From DATEJJ01 sp039649115 (GTDB lineage: Bacteria; Actinomycetota; Actinomycetes; Mycobacteriales; Micromonosporaceae), in NCBI GenBank assembly GCA_039649115.1, contig JBBWZQ010000091.1, positions 1-15,941 on the forward strand: a stretch of 15,941 bases of DNA, written 5' to 3'. Position 1 is the stretch's first letter, and each line of letters starts with the position of its first letter. Below the pieces are notes generated by a model, which saw nothing but the letters and a program-made list of their open reading frames with translations, was not told where the DNA came from and made no database searches. Position numbers and translations under genes: made by a program. Shown here piece after piece: positions 7,267-14,229 of the stretch.

Positions 7267-8231
7267 CCGCGGCTCTCGAGGTGGTCGACCTGGTCAAGCA
7301 CTTCGGCGCGGTGCGGGCGGTGGATGGAGTCGGCCTGTGCGTCGCCGCGGGCGAGGTGGTCGGCCTGGTCGGGGAGTCCGGCAGCGGCAAGAGCACACTC
7401 GGCCGGTGCATCACCCGCCTGATGCCGGTGACCAGCGGTCAGGTGCGGATCAACGGTACGGACATCTCCCGGCTGAGCCGTCGCCGGCTTCGGCCCCTGC
7501 GGCGCGCCTTCAACATCGTGTTCCAGGACCCTGCCTCGTCGCTCAACCCGCGGATGACCGTGGCCGACATCGTCGGCGAGCCGCTGCGGCTGCACCGCAT
7601 CGGCACCCGTGCCGGTCGGCTGGCCCGGATCGCCGAGCTGATCGACCAGGTAGGCCTGCCCAGCGAGGTCGAGCGCCGGTACCCGCACGAGCTCTCCGGC
7701 GGACAGCGACAGCGCGTGAGCCTGGCCCGCGCGCTGTCGGCCGGGCCGTCGCTGCTGGTCGCCGATGAGCCCACGTCGGCCCTGGATGTCTCGGTGCAGG
7801 CTGCCGTGCTCAACCTGATCGGCCGGCTGCAGGTCGACCTCGGCTTCGCCTGCCTGTTCGTCACGCACGACCTGGCGGCGGTCGAGTTCCTGGCCCAGCG
7901 GGTCGCCGTGATGTATCTCGGCGTACTCGTCGAGGTGGCCGGCCGAGCCAGCCTCTTCACGGCGCCGCGGCACCCCTACACCCAGGCGCTGCTGTCGGCC
8001 GCCCCGATCCCCGACCCTGCGCGGCAGCGGACCCGGCGGCGCATCGTGCTCCCCGGCGAGGTACCGAGCCCGATCGCGCCACCGGCCGGCTGCCGGTTCC
8101 ACCCCCGCTGCCCGGTGGCTGTGCCGATATGCGCTCAGGTGGTCCCGCCGCTGCGCCCGGTCGGGCCATCCGGCGAACTCGTGGCCTGCCATCTCGTGGA
8201 CGACGACGGCACCGGACCCCGCCTCGCCTGA
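7263..8231 (+). CDS. Peptide/nickel-type ABC transporter ATPase (DppF-like)
   Basis: The second ATPase, pairing with the DppD-like subunit. The GTG at 7263, overlapping the upstream TGA as GTGA, is chosen because residues MTAALEVVDLVKHFG then form the expected first strand; a longer frame upstream lies inside the previous gene. The 322 residues include Walker A GESGSGKS (37-44), Q-loop Q88 in VFQDPASSLNP, signature LSGGQ (144-148), Walker B LLVADE (164-169), TSALD and H202. The C-terminal extension with HPYTQALLSAAP and Cys277, Cys283, Cys290, Cys309 follows the oligopeptide-transporter pattern. It is the last gene of the operon; the next gene is convergent and I see no strong terminator in between. 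Confidence 0.92.
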   Translation: MTAALEVVDLVKHFGAVRAVDGVGLCVAAGEVVGLVGESGSGKSTLGRCITRLMPVTSGQVRINGTDISRLSRRRLRPLRRAFNIVFQDPASSLNPRMTVADIVGEPLRLHRIGTRAGRLARIAELIDQVGLPSEVERRYPHELSGGQRQRVSLARALSAGPSLLVADEPTSALDVSVQAAVLNLIGRLQVDLGFACLFVTHDLAAVEFLAQRVAVMYLGVLVEVAGRASLFTAPRHPYTQALLSAAPIPDPARQRTRRRIVLPGEVPSPIAPPAGCRFHPRCPVAVPICAQVVPPLRPVGPSGELVACHLVDDDGTGPRLA

Positions 8232-8375
8232 CGGCCCTGTCTCATCGCCGGTGGTACCGGTACTCCCTGTTGCTGTGCGCACCGGCATTCTTCAAGTACA
8301 CGGTGAGCATCGCCGGCACCCATATCGCCGACAACCATGCGGTGCCCCGAGGTTGGCAGCATGGGAACGGCTGGT

Positions 8376-9032
8376 CTAGACGCTGGCGAGCAGGCGATCC
8401 AACGGCCAAGGAATACGGTTGGGCTCGAGCGCGAGGACGAGCGCGCGGGCGTACCGAGCCTTGCGACCGCTGGTCGTGCCGATGAAGCGGCGCATTTGCC
8501 GCTCGACCGCCCGCCCACGCTGTGCGGGTTGGTTCTGAAACACCCGGAATCTTGCCAGGTCCCCCTCGGCGGCCAGGACCGATTCAACCTCTGCCGGACC
8601 GAGCGCGCGGATCAGCTCGTCCTCAAGGTCGGCGACACAGACGTAGAAGCCGAGGGACTCCATCGCCGTCCGGGTAAGGCCGGTCCCGAAGCCGGCGTGC
8701 TCCAGCCCGCGCCGGAAGTACTCCTCTTCGGCCTCATCGCACAGCCCCCGCACGTCAACGGCGAACCGTGGCGCGCCGAACAGCCGCAGGAACCGACCGA
8801 CGCCCATCGCGCCCCCGATCGGCACAACGCAAATGCCCTCGCCGGCCAGATCACGGTGCTGCCGCACGGCCAGCGCCTCCACCGCGTGCTGGTCGCTGAC
8901 CCCTTCAACGAGCACCACCGTCGCCAGGCCGTCACCGGTCAACGCGTCGGCCACCACGACGTCCGTCGCAGCGTCTGCGTCGCCGGCCGCCCAGGTGTCG
9001 ACGGTGGCTCGGAAACGTTCCAGGTCCCGCAC
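8376..9032 (-). CDS. Stand-alone OLD-type TOPRIM domain protein
   Basis: TOPRIM domains bind divalent metal and catalyse nucleotidyl transfer or DNA cleavage; the OLD subgroup is usually fused to an ABC-type ATPase. Here the 218-residue product is essentially only the TOPRIM part: TVVLVEGVSDQHAVEALA (38-55, with the conserved acidic Glu43), VVPIGGA (69-75), GLCDEAEEEYFRRGLEHAG (96-114, acidic cluster Asp99/Glu102), then YVCVADLEDELIRALG (130-145). The C-terminal part has RFRVFQNQPAQRGR, FIGTTSGRKARYA and PLDRLLASV. I know similar stand-alone actinobacterial proteins annotated as TOPRIM nucleotidyl transferase/hydrolase domain proteins. The GTG at 9030-9032 gives an N-terminus (RDLERFRATVDTWAAG) that fits them, but its ribosome site is weak and the frame is open further upstream to 9260. 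No ATPase partner is adjacent. Confidence 0.8.
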   Translation of the reverse strand: MRDLERFRATVDTWAAGDADAATDVVVADALTGDGLATVVLVEGVSDQHAVEALAVRQHRDLAGEGICVVPIGGAMGVGRFLRLFGAPRFAVDVRGLCDEAEEEYFRRGLEHAGFGTGLTRTAMESLGFYVCVADLEDELIRALGPAEVESVLAAEGDLARFRVFQNQPAQRGRAVERQMRRFIGTTSGRKARYARALVLALEPNRIPWPLDRLLASV

Positions 9033-9430
9033 CGACCCAGTCTCGCGGTACCAGTCCGAACCGTCACCCGGATTGCCGCGCGGTGCAGCGTCTCCAGCCA
9101 GCGCCGCATCCGCAAGCTCACCCTCGGCCCGCAATCGCACGACAGGACACGCCGACCACCCGGCAGGCTGATGCTGCAACGCACCGCAGCAGTGCCCGGT
9201 CCCGGTCGAAGTCCATGGATGCAGGCATCCACAGACAGCCAGCACCCGATGACGAAACATGATCGACGATCACCGTGAATCACCCAGGCTCGGGTCCAAG
9301 AGGGCGAAGATCCTCGTCGACGACGCCGAAGCATGCGTCCAGGCCGGTGACGTGCACGACAACCTCGACGTGACAGCGGCCGGCCGGCGCGAGAGGATAC
9401 GTGCGAATCTCGGTTGCTTGAGGAGGCCGC
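9033..9430. other. Intergenic region between the TOPRIM and methyltransferase genes, with dyads
   Basis: Nearly 400 bases separate the divergent starts. Open frames exist on both strands but show no recognisable domain. Two short dyads are visible: TGGATGC-AG-GCATCCA at 9216-9231 and TGATCG-A-CGATCA at 9260-9272. GTGACA at 9370-9375 and GGATAC at 9395-9400 (19-base spacer) could be a weak promoter for the methyltransferase. Part of this stretch could instead be an N-terminal extension of the TOPRIM gene if its true start is further upstream. Confidence 0.4.
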
Positions 9431-10240
9431 GTGCCAGCCGCTCCAGGGGAGCAGCAGTTCCCCTTCGACACCACCGTCGCCCACCCGGCCAGGGTCTATA
9501 ACTACTGGCTGGGCGGCAAGGACAACTTCGCCGCCGACCGTGAGGCCGGTGACCGAGCACTCGCCGCTGGTGCGAAGATCCTTCCGGGCGTCCGGGCAAA
9601 CCGGGCGTTTTTGTGGCGGGCGGTCCGCTACCTGGCCGCCGAGGCGGGGATCAGGCAGTTCCTCGATATCGGCACCGGGCTGCCCAGCGCCGGCAACACC
9701 CACCAGGTCGCGCACCAGGTGGCATCCGAGTGCCGCGTGGTCTACGTGGACAACGACCCGATCGTGCTGGTACACGCCCGTGCCCTGCTGACCAGCGTCA
9801 CCGGGACCATCGACTACATCGACGCCGACGTCCGCGACACCAAGAAGATTCTGCACGAGGCGGCCCATACGCTGGACTTCAGCGAACCGGTGGCGGTCAT
9901 GTTCTTGATGATCCTGCAGTACATTCCGGACGCGGACGATCCATGGCGGATCGTCCGCGAGATCATGGACGCGACGCCGTCCGGTAGCTATCTCGCCCAT
10001 TCGGACACCGCCCTGGATATCAGCGCGGATGCCAACGTTGCCGCCTCCGCCGACCGCCTCAACGAGAGGATGCCGACAAACCAGCACCTGCGTACGACGC
10101 AGCAGCTCGCCGCGTACTATGACGGGCTGGCGATGGTCGAGCCGGGCCTGGTGCAGCTGCCCAAGTGGCGGCCAGACGGCGATGACCAGGATCCGGGCCT
10201 TGTCCTTTCCGCCTACTGCGGGGTGGCTCGGAAGCCGTAG
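9431..10240 (+). CDS. SAM-dependent methyltransferase, DUF574 (Methyltransf_19) family
   Basis: The 269-residue product matches the actinobacterial DUF574 family, predicted class I SAM-dependent methyltransferases often found in many copies and sometimes near secondary-metabolite genes. Diagnostic segments are the N-terminal HPARVYNYWLGGKDNFAAD (18-36), motif I region FLDIGTGLPSAGNTH (77-91), motif II acidic strand VVYVDNDPIV (103-112), DADVRD, and FSEPVAVMFLMILQYIPD (motif IV-like). The C-terminal part, LAAYYDGLAMVEPGLVQLPKW, is also standard. The GTG start is supported by AGGAGG at 9421-9426, although the four-base spacing is short. The length is normal and the gene appears intact. The methyl acceptor is unknown. 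Confidence 0.92.
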   Translation: MPAAPGEQQFPFDTTVAHPARVYNYWLGGKDNFAADREAGDRALAAGAKILPGVRANRAFLWRAVRYLAAEAGIRQFLDIGTGLPSAGNTHQVAHQVASECRVVYVDNDPIVLVHARALLTSVTGTIDYIDADVRDTKKILHEAAHTLDFSEPVAVMFLMILQYIPDADDPWRIVREIMDATPSGSYLAHSDTALDISADANVAASADRLNERMPTNQHLRTTQQLAAYYDGLAMVEPGLVQLPKWRPDGDDQDPGLVLSAYCGVARKP

Positions 10241-10293
10241 CGGGCCTGTCGGGGCAACCTCGACGGCGTTGCGCACCTGAGTCCACACCAGTA

Positions 10294-10971
10294 TTACAGT
10301 CGCGGTTTCTCGGGTCGTGGATCTCGGCGTTCGGGCGCGGGGCCTTGCTCACCGGGTTGGGGTCGTAGCCCGTCGAGGATGATCTGGGCGATGTGTGCCG
10401 GGCGTTCGCGGCTGGTCTGTGCGTTGGCGTGGCGGATCGCGGCGAAGGCGCCGGCGACGAGTGCCATCACCTCGTCGACGGTGAGGTCGGGGCGCACGAC
10501 GCCGGCTGCGTGCGCGCGATCGAGCAGGTCTGCGACATGGCGTGTGAGGTCTGCCGCGACCTTCGGGGCGGCGGTGCGCAAGTCGAGCTCGGCGGCCTCG
10601 AGCGCGCTCTTGACCGCGACGTTCTCGGCGCCCGTAGCCATCATCCGGGACAGCTGTGTGAACAGGGCCGCGGGATCGTCGGTGGTGGCGAGCACTTCTG
10701 CCTCGGCCACGAGCTGATTGAACTGATCGGTCGCGACGGCGAGATACAGCGCTTCCTTGCTGGGGAAGTGTCGGTGGACGGTGCCGGGGCCAACGCCCGC
10801 GTGGCGGGCGATCTCGTCGAGCGAGACGCCAAGGCCCTCCGTCGCGAACAGTTGCTGCGCGGTCCGCAGCACCCGCTCGCGATTGCGGCGCGCATCAGCT
10901 CGCAGCTCGCGGTCGCTCCTGTGAGCTGCCGACGACTTCGCTGGAGCGCGCTTCGGCGGTTGGCTGGACAT
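10294..10971 (-). CDS. TetR family transcriptional regulator
   Basis: The 225-residue protein (from the ATG at 10969-10971, MSSQPPKRAP) has an Arg/Lys-rich N-terminus, then a TetR DNA-binding domain: RNRERVLRTAQQLFATEG (29-46), recognition helix region VSLDEIARHAGVGPGTVHRHFPSKEALY (49-76). The rest is an all-helical ligand-binding domain ending in a basic, Pro-rich tail. A longer frame from a GTG at 11034 would add 21 residues containing a repeated RRPGYA, but this is the protein reading of a DNA direct repeat in the promoter region, so the internal ATG is preferred. The gene is divergent from the SnoaL-like gene with 124 bp between starts. It most likely represses itself and that neighbour, responding to an unknown small molecule. 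Confidence 0.9.
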   Translation of the reverse strand: MSSQPPKRAPAKSSAAHRSDRELRADARRNRERVLRTAQQLFATEGLGVSLDEIARHAGVGPGTVHRHFPSKEALYLAVATDQFNQLVAEAEVLATTDDPAALFTQLSRMMATGAENVAVKSALEAAELDLRTAAPKVAADLTRHVADLLDRAHAAGVVRPDLTVDEVMALVAGAFAAIRHANAQTSRERPAHIAQIILDGLRPQPGEQGPAPERRDPRPEKPRL

Positions 10972-10981
10972 GTCGTCGCTA

Positions 10982-11036
10982 GCATAACCGGGGCGCCGCA
11001 CCGTATGCTGCTGGGCATAACCGGGGCGACGCACCG
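10982..11036. repeat. Tandem 22-bp direct repeat in the tetR/SnoaL promoter gap, candidate TetR operators
   Basis: Two copies (10982-11003 and 11015-11036) begin GCATAACCGGGGCG, end GCACCG and differ at one base. They are exactly 33 bp apart, about three helix turns, so both would face the same side of the DNA. Each copy also lies in an outer dyad: AGCATA...TATGCT at 10981-11009 and CATAA...TTATG at 11016-11042, each with a 17-base spacer. Position, repetition and symmetry suggest paired operators for the adjacent TetR protein. The repeat is seen directly; the function is inferred. Confidence 0.6.
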
Positions 11037-11095
11037 CTTATGGATGCGCCTCGCTCATCAGACCCCGAACCACCAGCCATGAGGAGATCACGCCG

Positions 11096-11461
11096 ATGAC
11101 CACACGCGACGACGCGAGCGCCCTGGTGCAGCGGATGCAGGAGTGCTTCAACACTCGGCAGTTCGACCAGGCTGACGACCTTTTCACCCCCGGCTACCTC
11201 AACCATCCGCTCGGCGCCACCGGGTTCGAGGCAGGCAAAGACGTCTGGCGCAAGGTCGTGGCCCAGTTCCCCGACATGCGCGTCGTCGCCGAGGACATCC
11301 TGGTTGACGGCGACAAGGTCGCCATCCGCTCGTCCGTCCACGGGATCGCGACCTCGGACAGCGACGCGCAGCCAACGCTGATCGAGATCTTCCGCATTGA
11401 AGATGGTCGGCTCGCGGAGGCGTGGGGGATCACCGAAGGCCCGGACCCGCGTATCAGCTAA
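11096..11461 (+). CDS. SnoaL-like / NTF2-fold polyketide-cyclase-type protein
   Basis: The 121-residue protein fits the SnoaL-like branch of the NTF2-like superfamily: an N-terminal helix ALVQRMQECFNTRQFDQADDLFTPGYLNHP (10-38), then GFEAGKDVWRKVVAQFPDMRVVAEDILVDGDKVAIRSSVHG and the closing strand IEIFRIEDGRLAEAWGITE. Members include ester cyclases and many small uncharacterised proteins; the fold alone gives no substrate. AGGAG at 11082-11086 precedes the ATG by nine bases. A six-codon mini-ORF (ATG at 11079) ends in a TGA overlapping this ATG, which could couple translation or be chance. Divergence from tetR suggests control by that regulator. Confidence 0.85.
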   Translation: MTTRDDASALVQRMQECFNTRQFDQADDLFTPGYLNHPLGATGFEAGKDVWRKVVAQFPDMRVVAEDILVDGDKVAIRSSVHGIATSDSDAQPTLIEIFRIEDGRLAEAWGITEGPDPRIS

Positions 11462-11782
11462 CATCCGCCCATCCGGAGCTCGTACTGACCGTTGAGAAGC
11501 GGGGCCTACAGAAGTCGACCAAGCTGGCGCTGAAGCTCACGGACACGAGCCCCACCGCGACACAAGGTGGGATGGGCACAAGGTGGGATGGGAGCAGGAT
11601 GCCACGGAAAGCGGGCAGGTCCGGTGTGCGCCTGTTTCACACCGCCCAAGCCCCAACCACCTATCCGCACAACGCCAGGCCAACACTCCACTTTGGACTA
11701 CGCAACAGCCCCAGGGCAGATGTGCGGACAGTTTCACGTCAGCCTTGCAATCCCCGCCTGCCGTACCGGTCAGCGGATAACC
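11462..11782. other. Intergenic region between convergent SnoaL-like and GH5 genes
   Basis: About 320 bases with lower GC than the neighbours and no recognisable protein in any frame. It contains a perfect 16-bp tandem duplication (listed separately) and a 7-bp stem CGGTGTG...CACACCG with a nine-base loop at 11622-11644 that could be a weak terminator, though no T-run follows. Confidence 0.4.
11561..11592. repeat. Perfect 16-bp tandem duplication
   Basis: The unit CACAAGGTGGGATGGG occurs twice with no spacer (11561-11576 and 11577-11592). It lies in the gap between two convergent genes and has no clear coding or regulatory meaning; replication slippage is the simplest origin. It could serve as a length-variable strain marker. 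Confidence 0.85.
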
Positions 11783-13087
11783 TCACGCATCGCCCTGGCC
11801 GGGTCGGCGGCTACGCACACCCGGACCGCGAATCGGCCGCTGCAGGCTCTGGACGATCCGCAGCACCTCCCGGTTGCCGTAGCCGGACCAGTCGGGCGCC
11901 AGGAGCCCGTACGTCTCGGGCGCACCGTACGTGCGGTTGTAACCCGTGCCCTGTGTGCCGTTGAACGGCCAGTACGCGAAGTCGAGATCGTTTCTCCGCA
12001 GGTAGCGGGCGATCTCGCTGAGATAGTTCGCGTCCAGCGGGTGGCACTGCTCCGTCACGTTCGGGTTGGTGCAGGTGCCCCACTCGCTGACGTACACCGG
12101 CGCCGTGATCGTCGATCGAGCCGATACAAGGTATCCCCAGCGCTGGTCCAGGCCGGCACGGAAGGCGTCAAAGTCGGCCAGCTCGGCGTCCGAGTGGAAC
12201 CAGCGGTAGTCGTGGGCGGCGTAGACGACATGGTCCGGGGCCGAGAGCCGTACCGGATGAGCCGCGACGTCAACGAGGTTGCCCTGATACTCGGTCCCGC
12301 CGACGACCACCAACAGCCGGGGGTTGGCCGCCAACACCGCGTTGCCCCCACGCTCCGCCGCCGCGCGCCAGTCTGTCAGCGGGTTGCCGTCCCCCCAGGT
12401 CGCCGTCGTTGGACCGGGCGCCAGGGACGGGTCCGGACGAATCTCGTTGCGCAACTCCGCGGCCACCACGTTGGGGAGCCGCCGGTAGCGACCCGCCATC
12501 GTGCGCCAGTCGGCCAGCCACGCTGATTCCGGATAGTCACGCGTATACCAGAGCCCGTCACCGTGTGCTTCGTCGCAACACCAGTCGGCCCGGCTGCGGT
12601 GGTTGTCGAGCACGACCATGATTCCGTACCGGTCCAGCGCGTGAACCACCGCGTCCAGCACGTCGAGCGCGCGCTTGCCCTGTAGCGCCGGGTTTGCCGC
12701 GAGATACTGCGCCGCAACGACCGGGTTTTCCTCCACGAGCTGGTTGGACCACGGCAGCCGCACCGAGTTGAACCCGCCTTCACGTACCCGACGAGCCAGC
12801 TCGTCCAGTGGCCGGACGTCGAGGCCGCCCACCGTGAACGCCTGGGTCTCGGCCCCGGACCAGTTCACACTGGCCAGCTTGACCCGGTGTCCGTGCCGGT
12901 CGACGATCCACCGCCCCTGTCCGTGCAGCGCCTCCGGAATCCGGGTCTTCGCAGCGCTCGCCGGCACGGCGTCCGGATCTGCCAGGCCCGCCACCGCAGG
13001 CGTGCCGAAGACGGCCGTCACCGTTACCACAGCGGTGGTCGCAACGGCCAGGATCCGCGCGGTCCGCCCACCAGTTCGTGCTCGCAT
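11783..13087 (-). CDS. Secreted glycoside hydrolase family 5 (cellulase-like) enzyme
   Basis: The 434-residue protein is predicted to be exported and to hydrolyse a beta-linked polysaccharide. The ATG at 13085-13087 is chosen because GGGAGG lies about seven bases upstream and the protein then begins with a signal peptide (MRARTGGRTARILAVATTAV, cleavage near AVAG at about residue 34). GH5 features in order: VNWSGAETQ (74-82), GGFNSVRLPWS (104-114), IMVVLDNHRS (156-165, His163), NVVAAELRNEI (206-216, predicted acid/base Glu215), VVYAAHDYRW (287-296), VYVSEWGT (331-338, predicted nucleophile Glu335), and FAYWPFNGTQGTGYN. Cys170, Cys171, Cys339 and Cys348 could form disulfides. No carbohydrate-binding module is present. 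Substrate is uncertain: cellulose, mannan or another glucan are possible. Confidence 0.9.
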   Translation of the reverse strand: MRARTGGRTARILAVATTAVVTVTAVFGTPAVAGLADPDAVPASAAKTRIPEALHGQGRWIVDRHGHRVKLASVNWSGAETQAFTVGGLDVRPLDELARRVREGGFNSVRLPWSNQLVEENPVVAAQYLAANPALQGKRALDVLDAVVHALDRYGIMVVLDNHRSRADWCCDEAHGDGLWYTRDYPESAWLADWRTMAGRYRRLPNVVAAELRNEIRPDPSLAPGPTTATWGDGNPLTDWRAAAERGGNAVLAANPRLLVVVGGTEYQGNLVDVAAHPVRLSAPDHVVYAAHDYRWFHSDAELADFDAFRAGLDQRWGYLVSARSTITAPVYVSEWGTCTNPNVTEQCHPLDANYLSEIARYLRRNDLDFAYWPFNGTQGTGYNRTYGAPETYGLLAPDWSGYGNREVLRIVQSLQRPIRGPGVRSRRPGQGDA

Positions 13088-13665
13088 AACCGTCCTCCCT
13101 GAACGGAAGCCGCCGATCCGTACCAGAGCCGACCGGCACGGCACCTGCCCTGATGCCTCGGGGCCGCGAGAGTCCGCGCCAGGATGACTCATCGACGGAC
13201 ATCGTAGCCGAGCGGAAGTGAGAGCGTCGATGTTGCGCCGGAAGGGCATCAACCGCGGTCTGCTCCCGGGCGGTGCCGGGTGCTCCGGATCCTCTTCACG
13301 GCGATAGGCAAAGTCGGACCATGCTGCATTCCTCCTGGTTATGGGGGGTCAGCGAGGATATTCAGGGCCCGGATCGGGCTGCGCGAGATCCAACGGAGCC
13401 TGGCAGCGATCTTGGTGGCCGGCAGCGCGGAGAGCGCCTACCGCCACACGCACTACACCAGGGAAGCGGTGCCAGGACTAGCATCCGTCGCACCCGCGAC
13501 GTTCCCGAAGGCCGTGGGGTCCTCACCGGGTCGGGTTGAGGGCGTAGCTGACCGAGGCGTCCGCACCGCCGCGGGAGTAACCACCGCGGGTTCCTCGGAC
13601 ATATACGTGGTTGATCGCTTGACCATGTGATGCGGAGGCGGCGTTGAGTCGATATTGGCAAACAG
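13088..13665. other. Long divergent intergenic region between the GH5 and sigma-factor genes
   Basis: Nearly 580 bases without a convincing gene. Bases 13280-13630 are open on the forward strand and begin LRILFTAIGKVGP, faintly like the N-terminus of MGT-type glycosyltransferases, but the rest does not follow that family, so I do not call a gene. The left copy of the imperfect inverted repeat (13300-13337) lies here. CCGCGGG occurs twice close together around 13567-13590. No promoter for the sigma factor can be picked with confidence. Confidence 0.4.
13300..13337 (+). repeat. Left copy of a 38-bp imperfect inverted repeat
   Basis: Starts GGCGATAGGCAAAGTCGGA. Compared with the reverse complement of 15340-15377, 18 of the first 19 bases and 30 of 38 overall agree by eye. 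Both copies have a GGATCC within ten bases on the outer side. The two copies point inward and bracket the sigma-factor module. Confidence 0.6.
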
Positions 13666-14229
13666 ATGAATGAGCGTGACAGGTCCTGGTTCGACGAGAT
13701 CTACAACGGCCACTACCTGGACATCGTCAGGTACGGCGTGCGCCGGCTGGCCGAGGTGGATGCCGCGGCCGACCTCGCCCAGGAGGTGTTCGTCGTTGCC
13801 TGGCGGCGGCGTGAGCAGGTTCCGGACAACAGTCTTCCCTGGCTGTACGGGGTGGCCCGGCGGCTGCTCGCCAACCACCGCCGGGCACAGCGCAGAGCCC
13901 CCCTGACCCAACCGTTCACCGACCTGCTGCGCCCGGCGCAGGCCGACCACCCGCAGTCGGTGGCGGCGTTGGCCGACCTGGCTGCGGCCCTGGTCCAACT
14001 GTCCGACATCGATCAGGAGATCCTCCGCCTGATCGGGTGGGAACAGCTCACCCTCGGCGAGGCTGCCACCGTGCTCGGCTGCAGCCACACCGCCGCGAAG
14101 GTACGTCTGCACCGGGCACGGCGACGGCTGGCCGCGGCCATGTCCACACCACGCCCACTGACCGCTACACCCGCCCCGGCCCGGCCGGTGGCCCGCCTGA
14201 CGAACGGAGCCCACGATGTCCAGTACTGA
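13666..14229 (+). CDS. ECF-type RNA polymerase sigma factor
   Basis: The 187-residue protein has the two-domain ECF layout. Region 2 spans residues 8-75: WFDEIYNGHYLDIVRYGVRR, DAAADLAQEVFVVAWRR (the -10-binding helix) and PWLYGVARRLLANHRR. A short linker leads to region 4 at about 105-160: LSDIDQEILRLIGWEQLTLGEAATVLGCSHTAAKVRLHRARRRL, which contains the helix-turn-helix for the -35 element. A Pro/Ala-rich tail of about 28 residues follows. It overlaps the downstream membrane-protein gene by 14 bases, so the two are co-translated. The ATG at 13666 lacks a strong ribosome site. ECF factors redirect transcription after an envelope or environmental signal, and the partner is probably its sensor or anti-sigma. 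Confidence 0.92.
   Translation: MNERDRSWFDEIYNGHYLDIVRYGVRRLAEVDAAADLAQEVFVVAWRRREQVPDNSLPWLYGVARRLLANHRRAQRRAPLTQPFTDLLRPAQADHPQSVAALADLAAALVQLSDIDQEILRLIGWEQLTLGEAATVLGCSHTAAKVRLHRARRRLAAAMSTPRPLTATPAPARPVARLTNGAHDVQY

Noticed and set aside
7098..8288. Reverse-strand open frame of 396 codons opposite the last ATPase gene
   Set aside because: It is a shadow of the DppF-like gene with no recognisable domain.
10254..10272. GCAAC...GTTGC stem between the methyltransferase and tetR ends, considered as a terminator
   Set aside because: The stem is only five base pairs with a nine-base loop and no T-run.
8939..10288. Long open frame (449 codons) on the reverse strand across the methyltransferase gene
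   Set aside because: It is antisense to a clear DUF574 methyltransferase and its translation has no recognisable domain; long antisense frames are normal in such GC-rich DNA.
10972..11034. N-terminal extension of TetR with duplicated RRPGYA
   Set aside because: The protein repeat follows directly from the 33-bp DNA repeat in the promoter gap, and an ATG at 10971 gives a normal TetR N-terminus.
12166..12178. CAAAGTCGG inside the GH5 gene, considered as a third copy of the inverted-repeat core
   Set aside because: The match is only about ten bases within conserved coding sequence and does not extend.
13280..13630. Forward frame beginning LRILFTAIGKVGP, considered as a glycosyltransferase remnant
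   Set aside because: Only the first dozen residues resemble MGT-type glycosyltransferases; the remaining sequence lacks the family's motifs, so the resemblance may be chance.
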